Shown: positions 1 to 8,130 of the stretch, piece after piece
Position numbering within the stretch: position 1 is the stretch's first letter
Layout: each line of letters starts with the position of its first letter
Assembly: GCA_030706665.1 (NCBI GenBank)
Contig: JAUZOB010000056.1
Span: 1 to 14,111 of the forward strand
Source: Bacteroidota bacterium
Lineage (GTDB): Bacteria > Bacteroidota > Bacteroidia > Bacteroidales > Prolixibacteraceae
Reading direction: 5' to 3'
Length of the DNA: 14,111 nucleotides
The notes under the pieces: generated by a model
The model's input: the letters and a program-made list of their open reading frames with translations, nothing else
What the model was told of the DNA's origin: nothing
The model's database searches: none
Program-made: the position numbers and the translations under genes

Positions 1-388
1 ATCAAATTACAGCATTTCTGAAGTCATATCGTTATCTCATAGTTTATTAATCTCTCTGTATTATTTTCATTTCACTCCTATGAATTTACAAAAAAGCGGA
101 GTTTTATCCAAATCTATGAGAGCAAAATTTGCTATTGCCAACCTCCGGATAACCTCATAAAATTCAATAAAAAAACAGATTTACATCCCGGAACAAACGG
201 AATGATAAATTTTAATTACTTAACTTTATGTCCGGGCAAAGTTAGCACCTCCAACCTGAGACTGCAATTTGAACTTTTACCTTAGCCTCCAGATCTAAAA
301 CTGGTCGATTTTTTGTAGCTTGGCTATAAAAGTAGATTATCAATGATTTCAATGAACTTATTTTATTTTTTAATGGGCACTAATGATT
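1..388. other. Left-edge non-coding stretch downstream of the GH31 gene
   Basis: No gene can be supported here. On the minus strand there are short open stretches, for example about 37 codons ending near position 80 and about 20 codons ending near 245. They have no start and no recognisable family, so they may be decayed coding sequence or chance. Two weak structures are visible: an inverted pair CCCGGA (187-192) and TCCGGG (231-236), and a direct repeat TCAATGA at 340-346 and 349-355. No convincing terminator for the minus-strand GH31 transcript is seen. Confidence 0.5.
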
Positions 389-1468
389 TTATTTAGTCAT
401 GAATTTCCATGAGATGTCATTATAATATTGATTTGAAATTCCTTTTACCATCTTATGATGTCCCTTCAAGTTACCCTCCTTATCTTTTTCAACCCAAAGC
501 CTCATCAGAGAATATAAGCCTTTCTGATAGTCATAGGTAGTACCATCATCATCATACAAAAAGTATTCAGTAGGAACCTTCCCATATACCCTTACTTCAA
601 GGTTCAATTTATCTCCTTTCTGTGGTGTCTTAAGAAATTTCTCTGTTAAAGGAATGATTCCACCTTCTTTTACAAACAATGGAATTTTATTCAATCCTGC
701 ATTAACTTCAATAATCTCTCCATTACCTACTTTTTCACCTGTATAAAAATCATACCAGTTTCCAATTGGAAGAACAACTTTCCTTGACTTCTCTCCGGCA
801 AACAGAGGAGCAACTAATAAATTTTCCCCAACCATATATTGGTCTTTCATTTCGCTATTAATGGCTTTTGCATACGGATTATCTGTTGCATTCAAAGCTC
901 CTCTAATAACGACATCTTCTGATTTGAAGGTATTCAACAGATTCATTGCCATAAAGGGAGGTATACCTTTAAAATAGTAATTCGCATAACAAGTATAGAT
1001 ATATGGTAGAAACTGATTTCTCAAAAAAGAAATATCTCTTACAATATCTTCAACCTCAGTAAATGTCCATGGCTTTGTACCATCTGCCCATGCATTTATC
1101 ATTGCCATCGGTGAAAAACAAGCGGTCTGCATTCTTCTTACCCATTCTTCTGCAGTCTTGGAACTTCTTACTTCCGGTGTCCATTGAACCCCAATGAAAC
1201 TACTGTTAATAAGTGCAGTGATAAAATCTCTATGATTATAATAATCATTGTAGATTACATAAGGGAATGAAACCCCTCCGGCATTCGAAGACCTTACTAA
1301 TCCATAGGTCCGTGTATTCTTTTGCTCATAGATTTCCGAACTTATCTTTTGCATTAACAACCCATAAACCTGACGCATCTGCTCTCCAGACAATCCCGAA
1401 GGAAATTTTGCATGATCAAGCCAAAGCCATTCATCAAAATCCGTCAACCTCATCCATCTTATATCCAC
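389..1468 (-). CDS. GH31 C-terminal half (rest of barrel plus C-terminal beta domains)
   Basis: This is the 3' part of the interrupted GH31 gene. The open frame reaches back to a GTG at 1466-1468, but that start is an artefact: the first 11 residues (MDIRWMRLTDF) are an out-of-frame reading of the codons for GYKMDEVDGF. True homology starts at DEWLWLDHAKFPSG, near position 1435. It holds the putative acid/base Asp in IYNDYYNHRDF, the segment GENLLVAPLFAG and LPIGNWYDFYTGE, typical of the end of a GH31 catalytic module, then a DUF5110-like stretch with YLYDDDG-type sequence (FLYDDDGTTYDYQKG). It has no signal peptide of its own. Confidence 0.8.
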   Translation of the reverse strand: MDIRWMRLTDFDEWLWLDHAKFPSGLSGEQMRQVYGLLMQKISSEIYEQKNTRTYGLVRSSNAGGVSFPYVIYNDYYNHRDFITALINSSFIGVQWTPEVRSSKTAEEWVRRMQTACFSPMAMINAWADGTKPWTFTEVEDIVRDISFLRNQFLPYIYTCYANYYFKGIPPFMAMNLLNTFKSEDVVIRGALNATDNPYAKAINSEMKDQYMVGENLLVAPLFAGEKSRKVVLPIGNWYDFYTGEKVGNGEIIEVNAGLNKIPLFVKEGGIIPLTEKFLKTPQKGDKLNLEVRVYGKVPTEYFLYDDDGTTYDYQKGLYSLMRLWVEKDKEGNLKGHHKMVKGISNQYYNDISWKFMTK

Positions 1469-2540
1469 TAATACCCAGATCTACATGTTCTTTCTTTAAA
1501 AAGTTTTTAAAGATATCCTGGGCTTTCGATAATGAATAATCAGGAACAATTCCATTCCAAACAAGATGAGATCCAGACAATTGTTTAAGTTTCTCATAAC
1601 ATGAAGATTTCGGAGAGATATACGGGTTCAACCAAAGATTCACATGTATCCCCTTTTCAGTCATCTCGTTAACAAACTTCACCGGATTCGGAAAACGATT
1701 CTTATCCCATTCAAAAGTACATGGATAAGACATACTTTGCCAGCCCGGTTCCAGGCCGATCACACTCAAAGGGAAATTGTGTTTTTGAAACTGTTCAATT
1801 TCTGAAACTACATTTTTATCAGAAGACAGGGTGGGGAAACGATAACTAAATCCCAATCCCCATTTGGGCGGAATAAACCCTCCTCCACAAAAAAGATTAA
1901 ACCTTTGAACAACCTTTAACATATCAGGTCCTTCAAATATATATACTTCCATCCCTGATCCTGGAATTGCTGCTTCCAATACATCAGAAGGTGGATTGGC
2001 ATCCCAATTCTCACCAACATTACGATCAATAACAGGAGGTAATCTTTTAGCATCACGCCTTACAATACATCCGACAGATATCTTGATATAACGGGACGAA
2101 TTCAAAAAAACTCCATATCCTTTATCTGAAACAAAAAAAGGTACTGGTGCATGGGTCCTTCCATTATCATCACCTCCAAAATGATCTACATGAAGCTCCT
2201 TTATTTTTCCTCTTTGATTGACGGTTTTAAAATTTAGCCCCAGTCCATATATCTTTTCGTCTTCTAATAAGGGAAAACGCAAAATTGTTTTCCCGTCAAA
2301 TCGTTCTGCCTCAATTTGTTTAAAATCAAAGTTCGGTCCATTCTCTCCTAAAGCGCTCAATTCATTCATTCTGGGCTTTGCCCCTGCAGCTCTCAGAAGA
2401 TCAATTTGTTCAAGAGCACCAATTGTTGTCTTCCATATTCCAGGTGCAACTTTCTCCCACCTCAATGTCAAATTATTTTGCCCGTAACTAACAGATAAAA
2501 AAACACAAGTAAGCAATAAAGAAATTAGATATCTCATCAT
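1434..2540 (-). CDS. GH31 N-terminal half (signal peptide, beta-sandwich, first part of the barrel)
   Basis: This is the 5' part of the interrupted GH31 gene, 368 codons, ending at TGA (1434-1436) five residues after the putative nucleophile Asp363. Two adjacent ATG codons (2538-2540 and 2535-2537) are possible starts; both give the same signal peptide (MRYLISLLLTCVFLSVSYG). The barrel segment GLEPGWQ lies where many GH31 enzymes have a substrate-binding Asp motif, which suggests a less common subfamily. It starts 84 nt after the susD stop, behind a strong hairpin, so it is likely cotranscribed with susCD at a reduced level. Confidence 0.85.
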   Translation of the reverse strand: MMRYLISLLLTCVFLSVSYGQNNLTLRWEKVAPGIWKTTIGALEQIDLLRAAGAKPRMNELSALGENGPNFDFKQIEAERFDGKTILRFPLLEDEKIYGLGLNFKTVNQRGKIKELHVDHFGGDDNGRTHAPVPFFVSDKGYGVFLNSSRYIKISVGCIVRRDAKRLPPVIDRNVGENWDANPPSDVLEAAIPGSGMEVYIFEGPDMLKVVQRFNLFCGGGFIPPKWGLGFSYRFPTLSSDKNVVSEIEQFQKHNFPLSVIGLEPGWQSMSYPCTFEWDKNRFPNPVKFVNEMTEKGIHVNLWLNPYISPKSSCYEKLKQLSGSHLVWNGIVPDYSLSKAQDIFKNFLKKEHVDLGISGYKMDEVDGF

Positions 2541-2624
2541 ATATAATAACTTCTTTTAGATTTATTAAATAAGCCATCCCCGAAGAGATGGCTTATTATT
2601 TATAACCCTAATTTTTTCTTTTAT
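2541..2624 (-). promoter_or_regulatory. susD-GH31 intergenic spacer
   Basis: This 84-nt AT-rich gap separates the susD stop from the GH31 start. Its main content is the hairpin at 2568-2597, described separately. No separate promoter for the GH31 gene is evident, which favours read-through from susCD. Confidence 0.5.
2568..2597 (-). terminator. 13-bp RNA hairpin with C(UUCG)G tetraloop between susD and GH31
   Basis: On the minus strand, arm AATAAGCCATCTC pairs with GGGATGGCTTATT around a UUCG loop closed by C-G. Pair 12 is a U-G wobble in the minus-strand RNA but would be an A-C mismatch in a plus-strand RNA, so the structure belongs to the operon transcript. It is followed by UAAUAAAUCUAAAAG rather than a U-tract, so it is a poor intrinsic terminator. 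It more likely protects the 3' end of processed susCD mRNA or gives partial termination that lowers GH31 expression. Confidence 0.6.
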
Positions 2625-4379
2625 TTATTTATTTTTTCTTCCAGTCCACCAAACAGGAGTTACTGCATCATTCTGAGTAGAAACTGCCTTGAAGTTATCA
2701 GGATTGGTAGTTGCTTCGCCTGATGGATAATAGAAACGTTCCATCCAGGTAAAGACTTTAGAAGCATGCTCATAAATGAACCCTGTTCCCAATTCTTTAG
2801 CCAAACGTCTGTGTTCACTCCACAATTCCCAATGATTGAAAATATTCAGGTGAATATATTTCTGATAGAAAATTGCTTTGTATTTATCCTGCGCATTCAG
2901 AGCATTAAAATCGGCAACTTTTGAATCTAACCAGGTATTGATAACTGATGCCGATGGTTTTGCTGGTTGTGAATTCGGCATGATATTATTCGGTACCGGA
3001 GGCGTTGAAGTTGGCCCGAAAGTATTAGAAGAGTTCATGCTGTAATACCAGTCGATTGATTGTTGCATCGCTTTTCTGTACTCTGCAGCAGCATTGATTC
3101 CCAACTCAGGGTAACGGATAGCTGCTTCTGCTAAGATCAGGTGGGTTTCTGATGGAGTGAATGCCGGGAACTTCAAGTTGTAGTTGAAATAAGTCATCTT
3201 GTTGTACATGGAATAATGTGGATCCAAATGATCGTCATAATTCCAGTTAAGCGCATCACTTACCCAGGTTGCATCATAATTGAAGGCCTGCATATCTGCG
3301 TTAGCCTCAGCTACCTGTGTCGGATTCCAAACATCCAAGCCGATGTAGTCACCCTTAGAGTTCGGTTGGAAGATAACTTTCATTCGTGGGTCTACTGTAG
3401 CTTCGTCAGTGCCTGGGCCATTGTATCCCATCAGATTACGCATCATAAAACGAGGAGCAGTACAGTTATAATACATTTCCGAAACCGCTCTTGGCCAATA
3501 ATATTCCATTACATGGGCGAAGTCCTTTTCAGCCAATCCGATCAGATCGTTATCGTCTGAAACCAAAGGAAGATTGTTATTTACAATATCGGCAATAACT
3601 GCTTTCGAAACTTCCGGTTCTACAACTTCCAAACGCAATGCCATTCTTAAACGAAGAGAGTTAGCAAATTTTTCCCATTTTGTAACATCTCCGTTATTCA
3701 GAATATCTGCATTCTTAAATTGTGAATGGGCCAGAGATGAGTTCAACTGATAACCATGTAAGGTCGTACTGATAGTTTTCAATTCATCCAGCAGAGTATG
3801 ATAAATATACTGCTGTGAATCATATTTCGCAAAGAACTTCTGCTGGTAAGCTCCATTTGCTTCTGAAAATGGAACATCATCATAGATATCAGTTAATCTC
3901 TGGAAGATAAATGCCTTCACAATATTTACACAATTCACATAAATCTCATAATTCGGCTTCTCTTCAGCAGAAAGTCCATTGATCATCAGGTTCAAAATCG
4001 GCACATTCTTATTAAAATCATATGCTTTATTGAACTGAGTCTCGCGTAGAGTTACCCCAGACCATGTAGTCCAAAGCATTGAAGAGCCATCAGGTGCATT
4101 GTCCCAATTGTTACCATCAGGGAAAGTTCCCAATCCTAACAAACGATTGAAAGCCCTGATCTGATGATATTGCGGACCATATTCCATCCGGAACAGCTCT
4201 GTTGACTGAAGCACCCCGGTAAAGAGCATTGCAAAATCTGGTTTAGTCTGTCTGTCGGGATTGTAAAAATTATCTTTTAATTGATCCTGACAAGAGGTAG
4301 ATCCGAGCAACAATCCTATTAATCCAAACAGAATGATGGCTCTATATCGAAATTTTATTCTTAATTTATTCATTGCCAT
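2625..4379 (-). CDS. SusD-like outer-membrane glycan-binding lipoprotein
   Basis: The 584-residue product is a SusD/RagB-type surface lipoprotein of the SusD-like_2 kind. It binds oligosaccharides and forms the lid over its SusC partner. A hydrophobic leader (IILFGLIGLLLGSTSC) ends at Cys30, the likely lipidated residue, although the lipobox (STSC) is weak. Typical features follow: an N-terminal FTGVLQSTELFRMEYGPQYHQIRAF segment, the alpha-helical TPR-like core (for example ANSLRLRMALRLE), and a C-terminal FYYPSGEATTNPDNF...TPVWWTG ending. Length is normal for the family. The start is 5 nt after the susC stop, so the two are translationally close and one transcript. A second ATG six nucleotides further in (MNKLRIKF) is an equally good start. 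No Shine-Dalgarno sequence is visible, as usual in this phylum. The ligand cannot be read from sequence. Confidence 0.95.
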   Translation of the reverse strand: MAMNKLRIKFRYRAIILFGLIGLLLGSTSCQDQLKDNFYNPDRQTKPDFAMLFTGVLQSTELFRMEYGPQYHQIRAFNRLLGLGTFPDGNNWDNAPDGSSMLWTTWSGVTLRETQFNKAYDFNKNVPILNLMINGLSAEEKPNYEIYVNCVNIVKAFIFQRLTDIYDDVPFSEANGAYQQKFFAKYDSQQYIYHTLLDELKTISTTLHGYQLNSSLAHSQFKNADILNNGDVTKWEKFANSLRLRMALRLEVVEPEVSKAVIADIVNNNLPLVSDDNDLIGLAEKDFAHVMEYYWPRAVSEMYYNCTAPRFMMRNLMGYNGPGTDEATVDPRMKVIFQPNSKGDYIGLDVWNPTQVAEANADMQAFNYDATWVSDALNWNYDDHLDPHYSMYNKMTYFNYNLKFPAFTPSETHLILAEAAIRYPELGINAAAEYRKAMQQSIDWYYSMNSSNTFGPTSTPPVPNNIMPNSQPAKPSASVINTWLDSKVADFNALNAQDKYKAIFYQKYIHLNIFNHWELWSEHRRLAKELGTGFIYEHASKVFTWMERFYYPSGEATTNPDNFKAVSTQNDAVTPVWWTGRKNK

Positions 4380-4384
4380 TTTTT

Positions 4385-7300
4385 TTAGAATGAGAATCTT
4401 AATTCAAATCCGAAACTTCTAACACCGGGTAAACCTGAGTATTCAGTAAATTCGTTAGTACCTCCAGTAGATTCAGGAATTACATTGGGAACTGCTTTGT
4501 ATACATAAGCTACATTGTTTCCGAAAAACGTAACGCGTGCATCTTTAATAAAAGTACGGTTCAGCAATGTTCTTGGCAATTGATATGCGAAGGTCAGTCT
4601 TCTAAATGAAATGTAATCGCTTTTATAAATTGCATCTTCTGTTACTGACAGATCTCCGTTCCAGTAGGTATTAGTGTAGTATTGATCAGCTGAAATCAAT
4701 TTGGTATTTGTTTTCCCATCAGGAGTAACTCCAGGAAGAATAACACCATCGTGGAAAATGAAGTTATATTTTGAATCTGCAGGAACTGCCGCTGTATGTG
4801 AATCAAGTTTTATGTATTGTCCACTCATATTTACATAATATGGAAGACCACCTCTTGCCTCATCTCTATACTTTAAAGAAGCAACTCCGGTGCCATTTCC
4901 TTTCAGGTACATATTTGTCTGAGAGATCATAGTTCCACCGAACTGGAAGTCAAAGTCAACTCCCAAAGAGAAACCCTTATAGGTGAAGTTGGTTCCCAAT
5001 CCTCCTGTTACATCCGGTAACAAGTGTCCAACTTTCTTTTGGTGTGTAGCATCTTTGTCAAATTGATAGATACCTCTGGATTGGTCTACAACAAGATTCC
5101 CCTTACTATCTCTGAGCCATGGGCTGATAAAAATTTCACCGTATTCGTGCCCTACCTGAGCAACATATTGAGCACCGGTTACACCCCATAAAGGTTTGAT
5201 TGTTAACCCCTCTCCTAATTTGTTAATTTTGGTTTTATAACGGGTTAAGTTAAGGGTTGCATCCCAAACAAAGTCATGCGTTACAATCGGTTTTCCTTTC
5301 AACTGCAATTCCATCCCTGTATTCTGAACATCACCTGCATTCATCGTGATTGCACTAACTCCTGATGAAGGAGGAACAGGCAGAGCTATAATCTGATCAT
5401 ATGTATTGTTTTTATATACATTGAATTCAAATCCGAAACGGCTATTTTCGAGGAAATTCATTTCCAACCCAGCTTCAAATTCACGTTTTCTTTCCGGTTT
5501 CAGGTTTTCAGGAGGAAGTTTACCCTGTGCAATTCCTGTAGCAAAGTCAGCAGGAGGAAGAGTAGATGAAGCATTCTCATATGGAGTTGACCCATAACTA
5601 TTTATATCAAAACCAAGATTTCCGAAATAAACAGGACCCGGACGGCCTACATCTGCCCATGAAAGTCTGGTTTTAGCATATTTGATATAATCCGGAAGAG
5701 TTAGGCATTGGCTGGCAATCCAGGATAAGCTGGCGCCAGGATAGAAATAGCTGTTGTTTTTAGGAGGCAAAATTGAAGACCAGTCATTACGTCCCTGTAA
5801 TTCCAGGAAAAGATAGTCTTTATAAGCTACCTGAGCAGATCCCAGTACACTATAAGTCAGATCTTTCTGATTCGTTGCAGTTCCCTCTGATTTTACGGCA
5901 TTGCTACTATTTCCGGCAGAAAACCAGTTTTCGATTAAAAAGTTTCTGGTTTCTGTTCCTACATATTTTATTGTATTCGACTGATAAATAGCTCCGGCAT
6001 TTCCTGAAACTCTGAAATCATCATTAATCTTCTTATCAAAGTTCAAAAGAGCCTGGTTGTAAAAGTTCATATAATTAGTCTGTTTTACAGAATATATTCC
6101 CTGCTGATAATCTTCAGCCAATGGTTTGAGAACTTTTACTTTTACCTCGTCGAGTTTATTGGTGTAGTCAAAACCGGATTGAACCATCAATGACAACCAG
6201 TTATTGATTTCATAGTTCAATTTTGCTGATTGGATAAAGTGATTTCTGGTTTCATCATACACATTCTGTGATTGATCCCAGAAATATGCTTGAGAAAGAC
6301 CACTCATTAAATAAGGTGCAACCTGGTTTTTAATGCTTGGATCACGAAAATACCAATAAGTACCAGTCTGGTCCGTCAAGTGTGTCTTTAATATGTTCAT
6401 ATCCAAATCTCTGGGAATGCCATAGGTTACAAAACCATCTGTCATTCTAAAAGGCGCATTGTGGTTATAAGTATAATAGTAATTGGAAGTATAAGTCAAC
6501 GTGAGTTTCTTCGATACTTTCAAATTACCATTGAAACTGAAGATATGATTGTCCTGGTAGGCATCCAGCATAATACTTTCGAACTTCTTGTTGGAATAAG
6601 AAGCGCGGTAACTTCCCTCCTCACCTCCATTGGCAAAAGAGAATGTATTGTTACGTAAATGTCCGGTACGATAAAGTTCATCTTCATTATTGGGTTGTGG
6701 AGAATATGCATGCATCTGTCCGTCCCACCACATGACCTGACGTCCGTCCATCTTAGGTCCGAAACTTCCGTCACCTTTAAAATAAACAGGAGTTTTAACA
6801 CCGTTTATCATTTGATATTTAAATCCATCAGCATCTGTAAGAGAAGGATTAAGGCCTACAAACGCAGCATTATCCCCTGTGCCAAATTCGTTCTGAAGCT
6901 TGGGAAGATAAGCAGCCCTGTCAAAAGTATAGCTGGTACTATAATCGACTCCCAATCCGGTTTTCTTTTTGCCTGATTTGGTCGTAATCAATACAACTCC
7001 GTTTGCACCTGCATATCCATAAAGAACTGCGGCTTTTGCTCCTTTCAAGATTTCAATTGATTCAATATCATCTGCATTGATATCATTGATACCGGTACCA
7101 CGGTCTCGTCCATCACGGTCATTCGAGGTCGTAGCTGTATTTTGGTCATGAATTGGAATTCCATCGACAACAAAAAGAGGACGGGTATTAGATCCTTCAG
7201 TTAAAGAAACCGAGTTGCGAATGTTAATGATCATACCACCGGAAGGGCCGTTAGCCGTAGATGCAACACGAACCCCTGTTGCTTTTCCATAAAGGGACTG

Positions 7301-8056
7301 TAATGGATTTACAGGGTTACCGCTTTTTACCAGTTCTTCAGATTTGATTGAACTGACAGAATAACCAAGAGCCTTCTTCTCTCTCTTGATACCTAATGCA
7401 GTAACAACGACTTCGTCAACTTTGGTGTTATCAGCTCCCATTACAACGTCAATAGCTTTACGTCCATTTACAGGAACCTGCTGGGTACGAAGTCCAACAA
7501 ATGAAAAGACAAGGACTGCTTTTGAATCTGCATCAATAGTATATGAACCATTGACATCTGAAACAGTTCCCTTGGTTGTCCCTTTGACATGAATTGATAC
7601 TCCTGGAAGAGTCATTCCTGCATCGTCTTTTACTGTACCCGAAATAACAACCTCTTTCTTCTGTAATGAAGGGATTGATCTTTCTACCCGATTAGTTAAT
7701 ACAATCTGTTTATCCAATACGGTATAAACAACATTAGTTTGCTTAAACAAACTGCTTAAGATCTCATCTATACGTTGATTTTTTACATCAACGTTAACCA
7801 ATCGATCCACATTGACGAACTCTTTGTTATACAAGAAAAAGAAGTCACTTTTCTTTTCAATCTTTTCAAGAACGTCTTTAACGGCAACGTTGCTCAGATG
7901 AAGACTGACTTTAGTAGATTGTGCATATCCTTCTGAAGCGATCAACTGTCCGGTGAATAAAAAAACAAACAGCACCATCAGTTTCATAATCATCCGGAAT
8001 TTTCGGAAACGACCACAATTCAACCGCTTCCACATTAGATGAAAGTTTTTTTTCAT
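4385..8056 (-). CDS. SusC-like TonB-dependent outer-membrane transporter with STN domain
   Basis: The 1223-residue product imports glycan fragments across the outer membrane using TonB energy, together with the SusD encoded next to it. Domains in order: a long basic n-region and signal peptide (about 1-46, ending SEGYAQ), an STN secretin/TonB short N-terminal domain (about 48-123), a carboxypeptidase-regulatory-like beta-sandwich (about 136-208), a TonB-box-like DEVVVTALG (214-222), the plug (about 228-365, with PLFVVDGIPI and the ANGVVLITTKSGK signature), and the beta-barrel ending in an aromatic LRFSF. The usual LYGSRGANG is LYGYAGANG here. The STN domain is known to contact FecR-type anti-sigma factors, so this PUL is probably induced through an ECF sigma/anti-sigma pair that lies outside the window. 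An internal start at Met22 or Met24 is possible but the long n-region is common in STN-bearing members. Confidence 0.96.
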   Translation of the reverse strand: MKKNFHLMWKRLNCGRFRKFRMIMKLMVLFVFLFTGQLIASEGYAQSTKVSLHLSNVAVKDVLEKIEKKSDFFFLYNKEFVNVDRLVNVDVKNQRIDEILSSLFKQTNVVYTVLDKQIVLTNRVERSIPSLQKKEVVISGTVKDDAGMTLPGVSIHVKGTTKGTVSDVNGSYTIDADSKAVLVFSFVGLRTQQVPVNGRKAIDVVMGADNTKVDEVVVTALGIKREKKALGYSVSSIKSEELVKSGNPVNPLQSLYGKATGVRVASTANGPSGGMIINIRNSVSLTEGSNTRPLFVVDGIPIHDQNTATTSNDRDGRDRGTGINDINADDIESIEILKGAKAAVLYGYAGANGVVLITTKSGKKKTGLGVDYSTSYTFDRAAYLPKLQNEFGTGDNAAFVGLNPSLTDADGFKYQMINGVKTPVYFKGDGSFGPKMDGRQVMWWDGQMHAYSPQPNNEDELYRTGHLRNNTFSFANGGEEGSYRASYSNKKFESIMLDAYQDNHIFSFNGNLKVSKKLTLTYTSNYYYTYNHNAPFRMTDGFVTYGIPRDLDMNILKTHLTDQTGTYWYFRDPSIKNQVAPYLMSGLSQAYFWDQSQNVYDETRNHFIQSAKLNYEINNWLSLMVQSGFDYTNKLDEVKVKVLKPLAEDYQQGIYSVKQTNYMNFYNQALLNFDKKINDDFRVSGNAGAIYQSNTIKYVGTETRNFLIENWFSAGNSSNAVKSEGTATNQKDLTYSVLGSAQVAYKDYLFLELQGRNDWSSILPPKNNSYFYPGASLSWIASQCLTLPDYIKYAKTRLSWADVGRPGPVYFGNLGFDINSYGSTPYENASSTLPPADFATGIAQGKLPPENLKPERKREFEAGLEMNFLENSRFGFEFNVYKNNTYDQIIALPVPPSSGVSAITMNAGDVQNTGMELQLKGKPIVTHDFVWDATLNLTRYKTKINKLGEGLTIKPLWGVTGAQYVAQVGHEYGEIFISPWLRDSKGNLVVDQSRGIYQFDKDATHQKKVGHLLPDVTGGLGTNFTYKGFSLGVDFDFQFGGTMISQTNMYLKGNGTGVASLKYRDEARGGLPYYVNMSGQYIKLDSHTAAVPADSKYNFIFHDGVILPGVTPDGKTNTKLISADQYYTNTYWNGDLSVTEDAIYKSDYISFRRLTFAYQLPRTLLNRTFIKDARVTFFGNNVAYVYKAVPNVIPESTGGTNEFTEYSGLPGVRSFGFELRFSF

Positions 8057-8063
8057 AAATTTG
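8056..8063 (+). promoter_or_regulatory. Plus-strand TAnnTTTG (-7) box for the predicted antisense RNA
   Basis: TAAATTTG matches the Bacteroidota primary-sigma -7 consensus TAnnTTTG exactly. It overlaps the first base of the susC start codon on the opposite strand (ATG complement at 8054-8056). The -33 region is weak: no TTTG is present, and the best candidate is TTAG at 8035-8038. A start of transcription near 8068-8072 is expected. There is no plus-strand gene downstream, only the terminator that ends at 8165. Confidence 0.45.
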
Positions 8064-8096
8064 CAATGTTTTAATTAAAAATAATTTACTACTACC

Positions 8097-8123
8097 GGAC
8101 TTCTTTTACAATAAAAGAAATCC
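8097..8123 (-). promoter_or_regulatory. 12-bp hairpin in the susC mRNA leader
   Basis: On the minus strand GGATTTCTTTTA pairs with TAAAAGAAGTCC around a UUG loop, giving 12 continuous pairs with one U-G wobble. In a plus-strand RNA the same position would be an A-C mismatch, so the fold is better in the susC mRNA. It sits 41-67 nt upstream of the start codon, immediately after the second leader stem (8160-8131). It may affect susC translation or mRNA stability, or act as the pairing target of the antisense RNA. Confidence 0.5.
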
Positions 8124-8130
8124 AATTCCG

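Larger units (their letters stand above)
389..2540 (-). pseudogene. GH31 family alpha-glycosidase, frame interrupted by a +1 shift
   Basis: Read across the shift, this is one 716-residue secreted GH31 enzyme, a retaining hydrolase of alpha-linked sugars. A signal peptide (about residues 1-20, ending SVSYGQ) is followed by an N-terminal beta-sandwich, a TIM barrel starting near GGGFIPPKWGLGFSYRF, and C-terminal beta domains with a DUF5110-like end. The nucleophile is probably Asp363 in GYKMDEVDGF, and the acid/base probably Asp432 in YNDYYN. The frame breaks at minus-strand GGATTTTGATGA: the T4 run (1436-1439) has one T too many. Skipping one T joins DGF directly to DEWLWLDHAKFPSG, the expected family continuation. 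The two halves thus carry one catalytic residue each and neither can work alone. The rest of both frames looks well conserved, so the lesion is recent, a sequencing error, or recoded. Substrate within GH31 cannot be assigned; alpha-galactosidase or alpha-glucosidase are both possible. Confidence 0.85.

Noticed and set aside
187..236. CCCGGA ... TCCGGG inverted pair near the left edge as a possible mobile-element end
   Set aside because: Arms of 6 nt separated by 38 nt, with no transposase, no target duplication and no terminator features, are too weak.
1267..1539. Plus-strand 90-codon frame crossing the GH31 frame break
   Set aside because: It is antisense to conserved GH31 sequence on both sides and has no signal of its own.
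6520..6801. Open frames inside susC on both strands (for example 93 codons at 6520-6801 minus and 105 codons at 6659-6976 plus)
   Set aside because: They lie wholly within the well-supported susC reading frame, show no known domain and have out-of-frame composition.
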